A DNA stretch of 64,000 nt from Maridesulfovibrio sp050916235 (GTDB lineage: Bacteria; Desulfobacterota; Desulfovibrionia; Desulfovibrionales; Desulfovibrionaceae). Location: assembly GCF_050916235.1 (NCBI RefSeq), contig NZ_CP104854.1:2046001-2110000 (forward strand), in the 5' to 3' direction. Numbering within the stretch: position 1 is the first letter of the stretch; each line of letters starts with the position of its first letter. Shown here in pieces: positions 41,136-49,524 of this stretch. The translations under genes and the position numbers were made by a program. Below the pieces are notes generated by a model. The model was not told the origin of the DNA. It did no database searches and saw nothing but the letters and a program-made list of their open reading frames with translations.

Positions 41136-42099
41136 TGTCTGGTATCCAGTCAGGAGAAAAATCTTTTATTTTATCGGCCAGTTGTTCTTTAAGCTTGTCC
41201 AGCAGACGCGCTTCTATCTGGCGGACCCGTTCTCTGGTTACGCCGAACTCTTCGCCGATTTCCCGCAATGTACGGGGGGAATCGGAAAGGAGACGGTCGT
41301 TCAGGATCACCTGTTCCTTATCGTTGAGATCCGGAACAATTGTCCTGAGCTGCTCAAGAAGTAATGTGGAAATCTCTTTGTTGGCAAGCGTTTCTTCCAC
41401 CCCGGGACCGAGGTCCGGTAGAAAGTCCATGCGTGTGGCATCCGAATCTTCACCGAAGGTCAGGTTCAGTGAAAGATCGTTTTTGGCCAGACGCTGGTCC
41501 ATCTCGGTGATTTCCTCTTCGCTGACATTCAGGTTTTCGGAAAGCTGCGAGGTGGTCGGGTCGAATCCAAGGGCCTGCAACCGCTGGCGTTCCTTGTTCA
41601 GGTTGTAGAACAGCTTGCGCTGGGTCTGGGTGGTCCCGATTTTGACCATGCGCCAGTTATCCATAATGTACTTAAGGATGTAGGCCTTGATCCAGAATGC
41701 GGCGTAATAGGAAAATTTGATCCCCTTGTCGGGGTCAAACTTGTTTACGGCCTTCATCAGCCCCACGTTGCCTTCCTGAATGAGGTCCAGAACATTCTGC
41801 ATCCAGCGGCGCTGAAAATCCATGGCGATTTTCACCACCAGACGCAGGTGGGAGGAGACAAGGCGGAATGCGGCCTCCTGGTCCCCGTTTTCCTGCACTC
41901 TTTTGGCCAGCATGAATTCTTCATCCGGTTCCAGCAGGGGGAAACGGCTGATTTCCTGCAGGTAAAGGTGCAGCGGGTCCCTGGTGGCGATTTCACCACG
42001 GGACTTGGCCGTAGGCAGAAAGTCCTGACTCGGTACCTCTATTTCCTCGTCATCGTCCTCGACGATTTCAAGTTCAATTGGTTCGTCTGTTGATGTCAT
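41116..42099 (-). CDS. rpoH: RNA polymerase sigma factor RpoH (sigma-32)
   Basis: 327 residues. Region 1.2 (DPLHLYLQEISRFPLL), region 2 (DLIQEGNVGLMKAVNKFDP, FSYYAAFWIKAYI), and region 4 HTH (TLREIGEEFGVTRERVRQIE) mark a sigma-70 family member. The RpoH box QRKLFYNLN and the lack of the long region 1.1 point to the heat-shock factor. An acidic N-terminal tail (EIVEDDDEEIEVP) precedes region 1.2. It is the first gene of the rpoH - HD - TPR - LolB-like operon. Direct thermosensor structure in the leader was not evident. Confidence 0.9.
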   Translation of the reverse strand: MTSTDEPIELEIVEDDDEEIEVPSQDFLPTAKSRGEIATRDPLHLYLQEISRFPLLEPDEEFMLAKRVQENGDQEAAFRLVSSHLRLVVKIAMDFQRRWMQNVLDLIQEGNVGLMKAVNKFDPDKGIKFSYYAAFWIKAYILKYIMDNWRMVKIGTTQTQRKLFYNLNKERQRLQALGFDPTTSQLSENLNVSEEEITEMDQRLAKNDLSLNLTFGEDSDATRMDFLPDLGPGVEETLANKEISTLLLEQLRTIVPDLNDKEQVILNDRLLSDSPRTLREIGEEFGVTRERVRQIEARLLDKLKEQLADKIKDFSPDWIPDNEQTPY

Positions 42100-42165
42100 T
42101 GGCCGGATTGGTTTTCCTGTTCGGCTGAGATTTCTTGAGTATTGTATTGTAAACTTCGATTCATA

Positions 42166-42432
42166 TCAGTAAATAATAAGGATATAGTTTTTGTTTGTCC
42201 TTTTCAATGTTTTTAAGTAGAAGCGTTTAAACGCACCATACCCTCCATGCTCGATCGCTCCGTAATACCCCTTATGAACCGTGTTCAGGTTCCTGTCCCG
42301 CTGGAAACCGAGTGCCGCAGTAACATCGAAAAGTGATTGCTTCCCTGTTGGTTCCCGGACAAATCCGTCAGACAGATGTACGGAGCGCTTCCCGTAAAAG
42401 ACCCGCAGGTCCGTCGGAGGCATATGGGCCAT
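42166..42432 (-). CDS. Possible small uncharacterised protein
   Basis: 88 codons in the 410-bp gap between rpoH and metH. The composition looks protein-like (basic, aromatic: KGYYGAIEHGGYGAFKRFY) and codon use is not odd, but there is no good ribosome site before the ATG at 42432 or the in-frame ATG three codons later. No homologue is recognised. Besides this frame the gap shows no gene, and I find no cobalamin or SAM riboswitch before metH. Confidence 0.4.
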   Translation of the reverse strand: MAHMPPTDLRVFYGKRSVHLSDGFVREPTGKQSLFDVTAALGFQRDRNLNTVHKGYYGAIEHGGYGAFKRFYLKTLKRTNKNYILIIY

Positions 42433-42509
42433 CTTTCATTAAAAAGTTACAGGATCAATCAGCGTTTTAGCTGGTATTTTCATTCATAACATTTCCGGAG
42501 CAGTTTATC

Positions 42510-44930
42510 ATGCCAGATTTTCGCAAAGCCTTGAGTGATGGACGGGTATATTTCTTTGACGGCGGGTACGGAACCTTCCTGCAGAGCAGGGGGTTGCCCG
42601 CAGGAATGTCCCCCGAGGTTTTCGGCCTGGAACGCCCCGAGGTAATCAAGTCCGTGCATCAGGATTATGTTGATGCCGGGGCCGATGTCCTTACCACCAA
42701 CACCTTCGGCGGAAGCCGCCCCAAGCTGGGGCCGGACGTTGATGTCGTCGGCCTCAACCGCGAAATGGCCCGCATTGCCCGTTCGGTTGCCGGTGATAAC
42801 CGTTTCGTTGCCGGTAGTGTCGGTCCTACCGGACATTTCGTGCGTCCTCTGGGCGAGATGACTTTCAAAGAAATGGTCGCAATTTTCAAGGAACAGATTC
42901 AGGGGCTGGTTGAAGGTGGAGTTGACCTCATTATAGGGGAAACCCATTTCGATCTGGCCGAAGCCCGTGCCGTGGTCATTGCCGTCCGTGAGGTCTGTGA
43001 CCTGCCCGTTGCCATCTCCATGACCTTCGAGTCTCCTTCGGCCTGCCTGACCGGGACTTCTCCGCTCACTTTCATCGACACCATGCAGAACATGGGCGTT
43101 GAGCTCATGGGCACCAACTGCAGCGCCGGTCCGGAACAGATTTTCGAAGTTCTCAAGAACATGCAGCCCCGTCTTTCCTCCCCCCTGCTGGTGGAGGCCA
43201 ATGCCGGACTGCCCGAGCTGGACGAGAACCGCAACACCGTGTTCCGCTTGAAGCCGGAGCCCTTTGCCGAGCAGTCCCGCCGCTTCCTTGAAGTGGGCGC
43301 CAAATTCATCGGCGGCTGCTGCGGAACCGGGCCTGACCATATCCGGGCATTGCGCAATGCCGTGGGTGAAGCTGCGTGGCAGCGTCCTGTTCCTTCCGAC
43401 GACTGCCAGATGGTTCTGACTTCCCGTTCCCGCTCCGTTGCCATCGGTTTCGAACAGCGCGGTGCGATCATCGGTGAGCGCATCAACCCTACCGGGAAGA
43501 AGGTGCTTATTGCTGAACTGCAGAAAGGTCAGTTCACCGAGGCCATGAAGTTTGCCTCCGAGCAGCTCGCTGCCGGGGCTCCAATCCTTGATGTCAACGT
43601 GGGTGCGCCCATGGTGGACGAGGTTGAGATCCTTCCGGCCCTGACACGGGAAATTTTCGCCCAGCATCCTGCTCCGCTGAGTATCGACTCCACCAACCCG
43701 GATGCGGTTGAGGCCGCCCTCTGGGAATATCCAGGTTCCGCGCTGGTCAACTCCATCAGCGGAGAGCCCGGACGTATGGAGCGTCTCGGCCCCCTGTGCA
43801 AGAAGTTCGGCGCGCCTTTCATCCTGCTGCCCATCATAGGCAGCAAGCTGCCCTTCACCTGCGAGGAGAAGGTGCAGGTTGTCTCCGACCTGCTCAGGCA
43901 GGCTGATGAACTGGGTATTCCCCGCAGGCTGATCATGGTTGATGCTCTGGCCCTGACCGTGTCTTCCAAGCCTACTGCGGCCCGTCACTGTCTGGATTTC
44001 ATCCGCCATTGCCGCGAAGAGTGGAACCTGCCCACCGTGCTTGGGCTTTCCAATATCTCTTTCGGCCTTCCCGCGCGGGAACTGCTCAACTCCACCTTCC
44101 TGACTCTCTGTCAGGGACAGGGGCTGTGTGCATTCATCGCCAACCCCAACTCCGTAAGGCTGCGCGAAGCCCTTTATTCCGCGGAAGTGCTGCTGGCCCG
44201 CGATCCTCAGGCCGAGCAGTACATCGATAAATATGCGGACTGGACCCCTGCCGGAAACGGCGGAAGTGCCGCCGGTACCGGTGAGATCAAGGCAAAGGAC
44301 AAGTCCGGAGCGGAGAATCTTTTCGATGCAGTCGTCAAGGGGGACCGAGGTGCCATTGTTCCGCTTATCGAGCGTGACCTTGCAGGCGGGCGCGATCCTT
44401 TCGAGCTGGTCAACGGCGAGCTCATCCCGGCGATCATGGAAGTCGGCGAGAAGTACGAGCGCAAGGAATACTTCCTGCCTCAGCTGCTGCAGTCCGCCGA
44501 GACCCTGCAGAAAGGGTTCGTCAGGCTCAAGCCCCTTCTTGAAGCTGCGGGCGGAGCAGAGGAGAAGGACACTATAGTAATGGCCACCGTAGAAGGCGAT
44601 ATTCATGACATCGGTAAGAATATCGTCTGCCTCATGTTGCGCAACCACGGGTACAATGTCGTCGATCTGGGCAAGGATGTTCCCGCTCAGACCATTGTTG
44701 ACTCGGCAGTGGAGCATGGAGCCAAGATCATAGGACTTTCCGCCCTGATGACCACCACTATGGTGCGCATGGAAGATACCATAAAAATGATCAGGGAACG
44801 CGGGCTGGACATTAAGGTCATGATCGGCGGAGCGGTTATTACCGGTGGATTCTGTGACTCCATCGGCGCTGACGGCTGGTCTACCGATGCGGTTGCGGCT
44901 GTGAAGGTTGCAAAAGAGCTTTTGCAGTAA
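42510..44930 (+). CDS. metH: Cobalamin-dependent methionine synthase, short form
   Basis: 806 residues. The N-terminal homocysteine-binding barrel has the zinc cysteines Cys204 (GTNCSAG) and Cys270/271 (GGCCGT). A pterin-binding barrel (about 320-590, GERINPTGKK, DVNVGAP, IDSTNPD) holds methyltetrahydrofolate, and the cap plus B12 domain (about 610-806) carries GDIHDIGKNIV, whose His coordinates cobalt. The SAM-dependent reactivation domain of the 1227-residue E. coli enzyme is absent. CGGAG lies 9 nt before the ATG. It turns homocysteine, such as that from LuxS at 3 kb, into methionine. Confidence 0.95.
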   Translation: MPDFRKALSDGRVYFFDGGYGTFLQSRGLPAGMSPEVFGLERPEVIKSVHQDYVDAGADVLTTNTFGGSRPKLGPDVDVVGLNREMARIARSVAGDNRFVAGSVGPTGHFVRPLGEMTFKEMVAIFKEQIQGLVEGGVDLIIGETHFDLAEARAVVIAVREVCDLPVAISMTFESPSACLTGTSPLTFIDTMQNMGVELMGTNCSAGPEQIFEVLKNMQPRLSSPLLVEANAGLPELDENRNTVFRLKPEPFAEQSRRFLEVGAKFIGGCCGTGPDHIRALRNAVGEAAWQRPVPSDDCQMVLTSRSRSVAIGFEQRGAIIGERINPTGKKVLIAELQKGQFTEAMKFASEQLAAGAPILDVNVGAPMVDEVEILPALTREIFAQHPAPLSIDSTNPDAVEAALWEYPGSALVNSISGEPGRMERLGPLCKKFGAPFILLPIIGSKLPFTCEEKVQVVSDLLRQADELGIPRRLIMVDALALTVSSKPTAARHCLDFIRHCREEWNLPTVLGLSNISFGLPARELLNSTFLTLCQGQGLCAFIANPNSVRLREALYSAEVLLARDPQAEQYIDKYADWTPAGNGGSAAGTGEIKAKDKSGAENLFDAVVKGDRGAIVPLIERDLAGGRDPFELVNGELIPAIMEVGEKYERKEYFLPQLLQSAETLQKGFVRLKPLLEAAGGAEEKDTIVMATVEGDIHDIGKNIVCLMLRNHGYNVVDLGKDVPAQTIVDSAVEHGAKIIGLSALMTTTMVRMEDTIKMIRERGLDIKVMIGGAVITGGFCDSIGADGWSTDAVAAVKVAKELLQ

Positions 44931-44948
44931 TTCAGGAAATGAACTATG

Positions 44949-44986
44949 CACCGCCGCAGGAGAAATCCGGCGGCGGTGTTTTTTTT
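44949..44986 (+). terminator. Terminator of metH
   Basis: CACCGCCG and CGGCGGTG pair as a stem, followed by eight T. Confidence 0.92.
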
Positions 44987-45085
44987 GGTGCTCCGGCGGT
45001 CCTCTTTCAATTTTGAAATATTCTGTGGAATCTGGTAGTGCATTAGGCAGTTATTGAGGTTCATCTGTCCAACATTGGGGTAAAA

Positions 45086-45571
45086 ATGAAATTTATCAGT
45101 AAAATAAGCGTGGTTTTAATCCTGTTCATCCTTCTTGTCGCCGGATGCAACAAGGCCGAAACCGCCGAGAGCGTCGAGACTTTGAATGCTCAGGCTGTTC
45201 AGGACATTATCAGCAGTAACAAGGGAAAGGTCGTACTGGTCAATTTCTGGGCCACATGGTGTCCTCCCTGCCGCGCCGAGATTCCGGAGCTTGTCGAACT
45301 GCGTAAGCAGTTCCCTGAAGATGAGCTGGTGATGATCGGTGTTTCTGTCGATGCTGATATAAGTGCAGTTGATTCTTTTCTGAAGAATGGCGCGGATTTT
45401 AACTACCCTGTTTATTTTGCCGCGGAAGATGTTGGCAGCTATTTCAGGATCAAGTCCATCCCCCGGACCATGCTTTATGATCCTCAGGGTAAGCGGGTCT
45501 TTGACAAGGAAGGCAGCTATCCAGGCGCAATGTTTTCTAATTACATAACTAAATTGTTGAAGGACCGGTAA
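45086..45571 (+). CDS. TlpA-like thioredoxin lipoprotein
   Basis: 161 residues. Lipobox LVAGC (Cys21) indicates membrane anchoring outside the cytoplasm. The thioredoxin fold contains FWATWCPPCRAE with the redox pair Cys59/Cys62, and the cis-Pro region SIPRTMLYD. Such proteins reduce apocytochrome c or rescue misoxidised envelope proteins in electron-rich anaerobes. It lies 6 bp upstream of the GNAT gene, so the two are probably co-transcribed. The precise partner is unknown. Confidence 0.88.
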   Translation: MKFISKISVVLILFILLVAGCNKAETAESVETLNAQAVQDIISSNKGKVVLVNFWATWCPPCRAEIPELVELRKQFPEDELVMIGVSVDADISAVDSFLKNGADFNYPVYFAAEDVGSYFRIKSIPRTMLYDPQGKRVFDKEGSYPGAMFSNYITKLLKDR

Positions 45572-45577
45572 GAACAG

Positions 45578-46036
45578 ATGGTCAAGATTAGAAAAGCGGT
45601 GATGAAAGATGCCAAGGCGATTCATCTCATCATCAAGGAGCGGACCAAGGACGCTATGGTTCTGCCCCGCCCTCTGAATTCCATTTTCAGCCATCTGCGC
45701 GATTTTTATGTCGCCGAATCAGATGACGGCCAACTTGTCGGCTGCTGTGCACTTGCCATAAGCTGGGATTATCTGGCAGAAGTCCGGTCTCTGGTTGTTG
45801 TTCCCGAAGCAAGGGGAACTGGACTGGGAGTGGATCTGGTGAATGCCTGCATTCAGGAGGCCCGGGAACTGGGCGTCCGCGAGGTGTTCGCTCTGACCAA
45901 TATTGATAAATTTTTTGCAAAGATGGGATTCACGGAAACCGACAAGAACATTCTGCCCCAGAAAATATGGGCGGACTGCATTAACTGCCCCCTGTTCCCG
46001 GACTGTGACGAAATACCCATGATCATAAAACTATAA
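45578..46036 (+). CDS. GNAT acetyltransferase, short ArgA-like
   Basis: 152 residues. The acetyl-CoA site is VVVPEARGTGLGVDLV, and the overall layout (EVRSLVVVPEARGTG, FFAKMGFTETDK) resembles stand-alone N-acetylglutamate synthases that start arginine synthesis. The extra C-terminal tail WADCINCPLFPDCDE has three cysteines in CxxC-x5-C spacing, possibly metal binding. It starts 6 bp after the tlpA-like gene and precedes hpt by 27 bp. Substrate assignment to glutamate is an inference. Confidence 0.75.
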   Translation: MVKIRKAVMKDAKAIHLIIKERTKDAMVLPRPLNSIFSHLRDFYVAESDDGQLVGCCALAISWDYLAEVRSLVVVPEARGTGLGVDLVNACIQEARELGVREVFALTNIDKFFAKMGFTETDKNILPQKIWADCINCPLFPDCDEIPMIIKL

Positions 46037-46063
46037 ACATAAAAAATAAAAAGGAAAACTAAC

Positions 46064-46588
46064 ATGGCACACCGCCTGAAAGAAGTCTTTTCCAAAGAAA
46101 TAATAGATGAAAGAATCAAGGAACTCGGTAAGGAGATTTCCGAAACCTACGGACAGGAGCCGCTCATCTGCGTCTGTGTTCTCAAGGGTGCATACCTCTT
46201 TTTCGCAGACATCACCCGTGCTCTCAGTTCCGATACAGAGATAGACTTCGTGCGTCTGTCCAGCTACGGCAGCGGCACCAGCAGGACCGGAAATATGAAT
46301 TTTTCCAAAGACCTGGAAGTATCCATTGCCGACAAGCACGTGCTCATTGTCGAGGATATTGTTGATACCGGACATTCTGTTGAATTCCTCAAGCATGTTT
46401 TTTCAAAACGCAACCCCCTGTCGGTGAAGACCTGTGCCCTGATCGATAAGCGGGAGCGCCGCGAAATTGACCTTGAAGTGGAATTTCCCGGTTTTGTGGT
46501 TGATAACGGCTTTCTGGTAGGTTACGGAATGGACTATGCTGAAAAATACAGGTATTTAAGTGCAGTGTATGAACTGGAAAATGCCTAG
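46064..46588 (+). CDS. hpt: Hypoxanthine phosphoribosyltransferase
   Basis: 174 residues, the usual size. It salvages hypoxanthine and guanine to IMP and GMP using PRPP. The PRPP loop LIVEDIVDTGHS is clear, as are CVLKGAYLFFAD near the N-terminus and DFVRLSSYG, the flexible catalytic loop. AAGG lies upstream of the ATG. It is the last gene of the metabolic run before the zinc-ribbon gene, which begins after a 72-bp gap. Confidence 0.93.
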   Translation: MAHRLKEVFSKEIIDERIKELGKEISETYGQEPLICVCVLKGAYLFFADITRALSSDTEIDFVRLSSYGSGTSRTGNMNFSKDLEVSIADKHVLIVEDIVDTGHSVEFLKHVFSKRNPLSVKTCALIDKRERREIDLEVEFPGFVVDNGFLVGYGMDYAEKYRYLSAVYELENA

Positions 46589-46660
46589 TTCTAATACGTT
46601 ATAGAGACAAATTTATATATTCCGTGTGTTTAACCTATTCAATGGCAGGTAGAGCGGTCC

Positions 46661-48088
46661 ATGATTATTACATGTTCTAAATGTGAGACCAAGTTCAATT
46701 TACCCGAGAGTAAGATTCCCGCAGGTGGAGCAAAGGTAAAGTGTTCCAAGTGCGGCAATATTTTCAAGGTAACACCTCCCGCTCAGGAACCTGAAGACGA
46801 AGTCGCTTCTTTGCTTCAGGATGAGCAGGCTCCAGAGGAACAGACCGCGCCTGCACCGAAACCCAAGCCGCAGCCCAAGCCTGTTCCTGAGCCTGAACCG
46901 GAACCGGAACCGGAACCGGAAGAAGAGGAAGACGATTCCTCCCTTGATGACGATATTTTCGGTCAGGCTGCTGACGAGTTGAGTAACGAATTTGACGATG
47001 ACCTGTTCGGTGATACGGAAAGTGCTTCCGGACAGGGTTCCTCTGAAGAATTTGAAGACGACCTGTTCGGGTCGGCCGACAATTCCAAGGATGCCGAGAT
47101 CGGCGCGGATCTTTTTGACGATGAAGACTTCGCGACCGAACCATCTGCTGGAACTCCCGAAGAGGATTTTGACATCGACGACGAACTGTTCGGCGATGAC
47201 GATGAGCAGGAAGTCGGTGCGGACACTGACTCTGCAGGCGTTGCGGCAGATGACGACGGACTTTTTGACGACGATGACCTCTTCGGCGACGACGGTGAAA
47301 CCGAAAACTTTTCCGAAGATGAACTCTTTGGCGATGAAGAGGAAGTTGAGGAAGACACCGCTGACGCCGGTTATGTAAAGGATGAGGAAGTTGAGGACGA
47401 GAATTTCACTGAAGATGACGGCCTTGCCCTTGACGATGGCGAAATAGACGCATTTGACGAAGACGATGTCGTCGGATTTGACCTTGACGATAATCTGGAT
47501 TCCCTTCCTTCCTCCAAAAAGGATAAGAAAAAAGGCAAGGGCCTGATCATTACCATCGTTCTGTTGCTGCTTTTCGGAGGTGGTGCCGGGGCTGCGTGGT
47601 ACTTCAAGGTTTGGGAGTCCCTGCCGTTTTCCATCCCGTTTGTTACTTCCGACGATGCCGGAACCAGCGATCAGAACGAACCGCCCTCCAAGCGCTTCAG
47701 CAAGTTCTCCTTCAAGGATCTGCGCCAGTTCTATGTCAACAATGACAAGGCCGGGCAACTCTTCATTATTGAAGGCAAGGTAGTGAACAACTTCAATTCC
47801 CCCAAGGAACTGATTGAAGTTGAAGCCCAGCTTTTTGATGACAAGGGGCAGGTTCTCGATTCCCAGAGGCTCATGTGCGGAAACACCCTTTCCCTGTTCC
47901 AGCTCGAAGTTCAGTCCAAAGAGGAAATCGAAGCCGGGCTGGCCTCCAAAGTGGGCATACTTTCCAACAATACGCTGCTCAAACCGGGCATGGACACTCC
48001 TTTCATGGTAGTGTTCTTCAAGCCCTCCCCGGCAGTAAAAGAGTATGTCATCAACGTTGTCGAGGCCAAGAATCCGCCCAAGAAGTAG
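46661..48088 (+). CDS. Zinc-ribbon membrane protein with acidic repeat linker (DUF3426-type)
   Basis: 475 residues. An N-terminal zinc ribbon of the MJ0042 type (Cys5, Cys8, Cys28, Cys31) faces the cytoplasm. Then comes a Pro/Glu-rich and strongly acidic segment (about 45-290), containing six copies of [DE]D[DE][LI]FG. A transmembrane helix (about 294-314) leads to a DUF3426-like domain of about 130 residues with RQFYVNNDKAGQLFIIEGK. The function is not established for the family. The acid stretch is likely disordered. A terminator separates it from radA. Confidence 0.85.
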   Translation: MIITCSKCETKFNLPESKIPAGGAKVKCSKCGNIFKVTPPAQEPEDEVASLLQDEQAPEEQTAPAPKPKPQPKPVPEPEPEPEPEPEEEEDDSSLDDDIFGQAADELSNEFDDDLFGDTESASGQGSSEEFEDDLFGSADNSKDAEIGADLFDDEDFATEPSAGTPEEDFDIDDELFGDDDEQEVGADTDSAGVAADDDGLFDDDDLFGDDGETENFSEDELFGDEEEVEEDTADAGYVKDEEVEDENFTEDDGLALDDGEIDAFDEDDVVGFDLDDNLDSLPSSKKDKKKGKGLIITIVLLLLFGGGAGAAWYFKVWESLPFSIPFVTSDDAGTSDQNEPPSKRFSKFSFKDLRQFYVNNDKAGQLFIIEGKVVNNFNSPKELIEVEAQLFDDKGQVLDSQRLMCGNTLSLFQLEVQSKEEIEAGLASKVGILSNNTLLKPGMDTPFMVVFFKPSPAVKEYVINVVEAKNPPKK

Positions 48089-48118
48089 GGACGGTTTTCT
48101 AGCGAAGAGTATTTATGG

Positions 48119-48147
48119 AAAGCCGGGCAGTCTGCTCGGCTTTTCTT
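48119..48147 (+). terminator. Terminator after the zinc-ribbon gene
   Basis: AAAGCCGGGCA and TGCTCGGCTTT pair over 11 bp (one G-U) around a 3-nt loop, followed by a T-rich tail. Confidence 0.75.
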
Positions 48148-48169
48148 ATGAAATATACCGGAGTAGGTT

Positions 48170-49492
48170 TTGAAGACTAGAGATGTGTTTATCTGTTCCG
48201 GCTGCGGGGCGCAGGCCCTAAAGTGGCAGGGGCAGTGCCCCCGCTGCGGGGAGTGGAATACCCTGCAGGAGAAGGTTGTTGTCCGCAGGAACGGCGGGGT
48301 GGCCCACACCCTGACTTCCGCGCAGGCTGTACTGCTGTCGGATATTCCGGTTGAGCATACCGAGGCGCGTTCCACCGGATTCATCGCTCTCGACCATGTT
48401 CTCGGAAAAGGCTTTGTCCCCGGAGGGGCAGTCCTCCTCGGCGGCGAACCGGGTATCGGAAAATCCACCCTGCTTCTCCAGCTTGCAGCCGAGCAGGCCC
48501 GCATGGGCAATCAGGCCGTATATTTTTCAGGAGAAGAGTCGCTGGCCCAGATCCGCGGACGTGCCGACCGGCTCGGGCTTCTGCATTCCGGGTTGCGGGC
48601 GGTCGCCTCCACCAGTGCGGAAGAGGCTCTTGCCCTGCTGGAAGCACCGGAAAAGCCGGATCTCATGATCATCGATTCCGTGCAGACCCTTTCTTCACCG
48701 CGAGCGGAGGGCATACCCGGGAGCGTAAGTCAGGTCCGTGCTGTTTCATCCGAACTCGTGGAAGCTGCCAAGAAGACCCGCACTACGCTGGTCATCGTGG
48801 GGCATGTAACCAAGGACGGACAGATTGCCGGACCCAAGCTGCTGGAGCACATGGTCGATACGGTTCTCTACCTTGAAGGGGATCGCAAGCACATGATGCG
48901 TATCATGCGGGTGCTCAAGAACAGGTTCGGGCCCAGTGACGAGCTGGTGGTCTTTTCCATGTGCGAGACGGGGATGGAGATTGTCGAAGACCCGTCCACC
49001 CTGTTCCTCGGAGACCGGGACGATTCCTGTTCCGGGGCAGCGGTAGTCATGGCCATGGATGGACACAAGCCCTTTGCCGTTGAAGTTCAGGCCCTTGCCA
49101 GCCGGACAGTTCTTTCCATTCCGCGCCGGACTGCTCTCGGATTCGATACCAACAGGCTGAATCTTGTTCTGGCCGTGCTGGAAAAACGACTCAATTTGAA
49201 CTTGGGTCAGCTGGATATTTATGCCAAGATCGGCGGCGGATTGGCAATGCGCGATCCCGGGCTTGATCTGGGAGTGGTGGCATCGGTTCTGTCTTCTTTT
49301 TATGACCGTCCATTGCAGCCCGGTGCAGTCTTCTGGGGCGAAGTGGATCTTAACGGGCGCATCAGGCCTGCATCCGGCGGGGAAACCCGCATGAAACAAG
49401 CGAAAAGGCTCGGATATGGACCGATCTACCAGTCCGAAACCTGCCGCACGCTTGAGGAATTGCAGCATAAACTTTTCGGGCCCGGCAGTTAG
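48170..49492 (+). CDS. radA: DNA repair protein RadA
   Basis: 440 residues, involved in branch migration during recombination. The C4 zinc finger (Cys9, Cys12, Cys23, Cys26), the P-loop GGEPGIGKST (about 91-100), the RadA motif KNRFGPSDE, and a C-terminal Lon-like domain (DIYAKIGGGLAMRDPGLDL) are all present. The start is TTG 48170, with GGAG six bases upstream; this begins exactly at KTRDVFICSGCG, as expected. wecB follows after 32 bp. Confidence 0.95.
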   Translation: MKTRDVFICSGCGAQALKWQGQCPRCGEWNTLQEKVVVRRNGGVAHTLTSAQAVLLSDIPVEHTEARSTGFIALDHVLGKGFVPGGAVLLGGEPGIGKSTLLLQLAAEQARMGNQAVYFSGEESLAQIRGRADRLGLLHSGLRAVASTSAEEALALLEAPEKPDLMIIDSVQTLSSPRAEGIPGSVSQVRAVSSELVEAAKKTRTTLVIVGHVTKDGQIAGPKLLEHMVDTVLYLEGDRKHMMRIMRVLKNRFGPSDELVVFSMCETGMEIVEDPSTLFLGDRDDSCSGAAVVMAMDGHKPFAVEVQALASRTVLSIPRRTALGFDTNRLNLVLAVLEKRLNLNLGQLDIYAKIGGGLAMRDPGLDLGVVASVLSSFYDRPLQPGAVFWGEVDLNGRIRPASGGETRMKQAKRLGYGPIYQSETCRTLEELQHKLFGPGS

Positions 49493-49524
49493 AAGGGCAT
49501 GGTTGTCTCCGGAGGCATCTTACA

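Noticed and set aside
42433..42509. Possible cobalamin or SAM riboswitch before metH
   Set aside because: Too short and lacking the conserved B12-box or SAM-box sequences.
42480..44951. Open frame of 823 codons antisense to metH
   Set aside because: MetH on the plus strand has every family motif; the antisense frame is an artefact of codon bias and shows no recognisable domain.
46890..46920. GAACCG short tandem repeat considered as a regulatory or contingency repeat
   Set aside because: It encodes Pro-Glu in the linker of the zinc-ribbon protein; length is modest and divisible by three.
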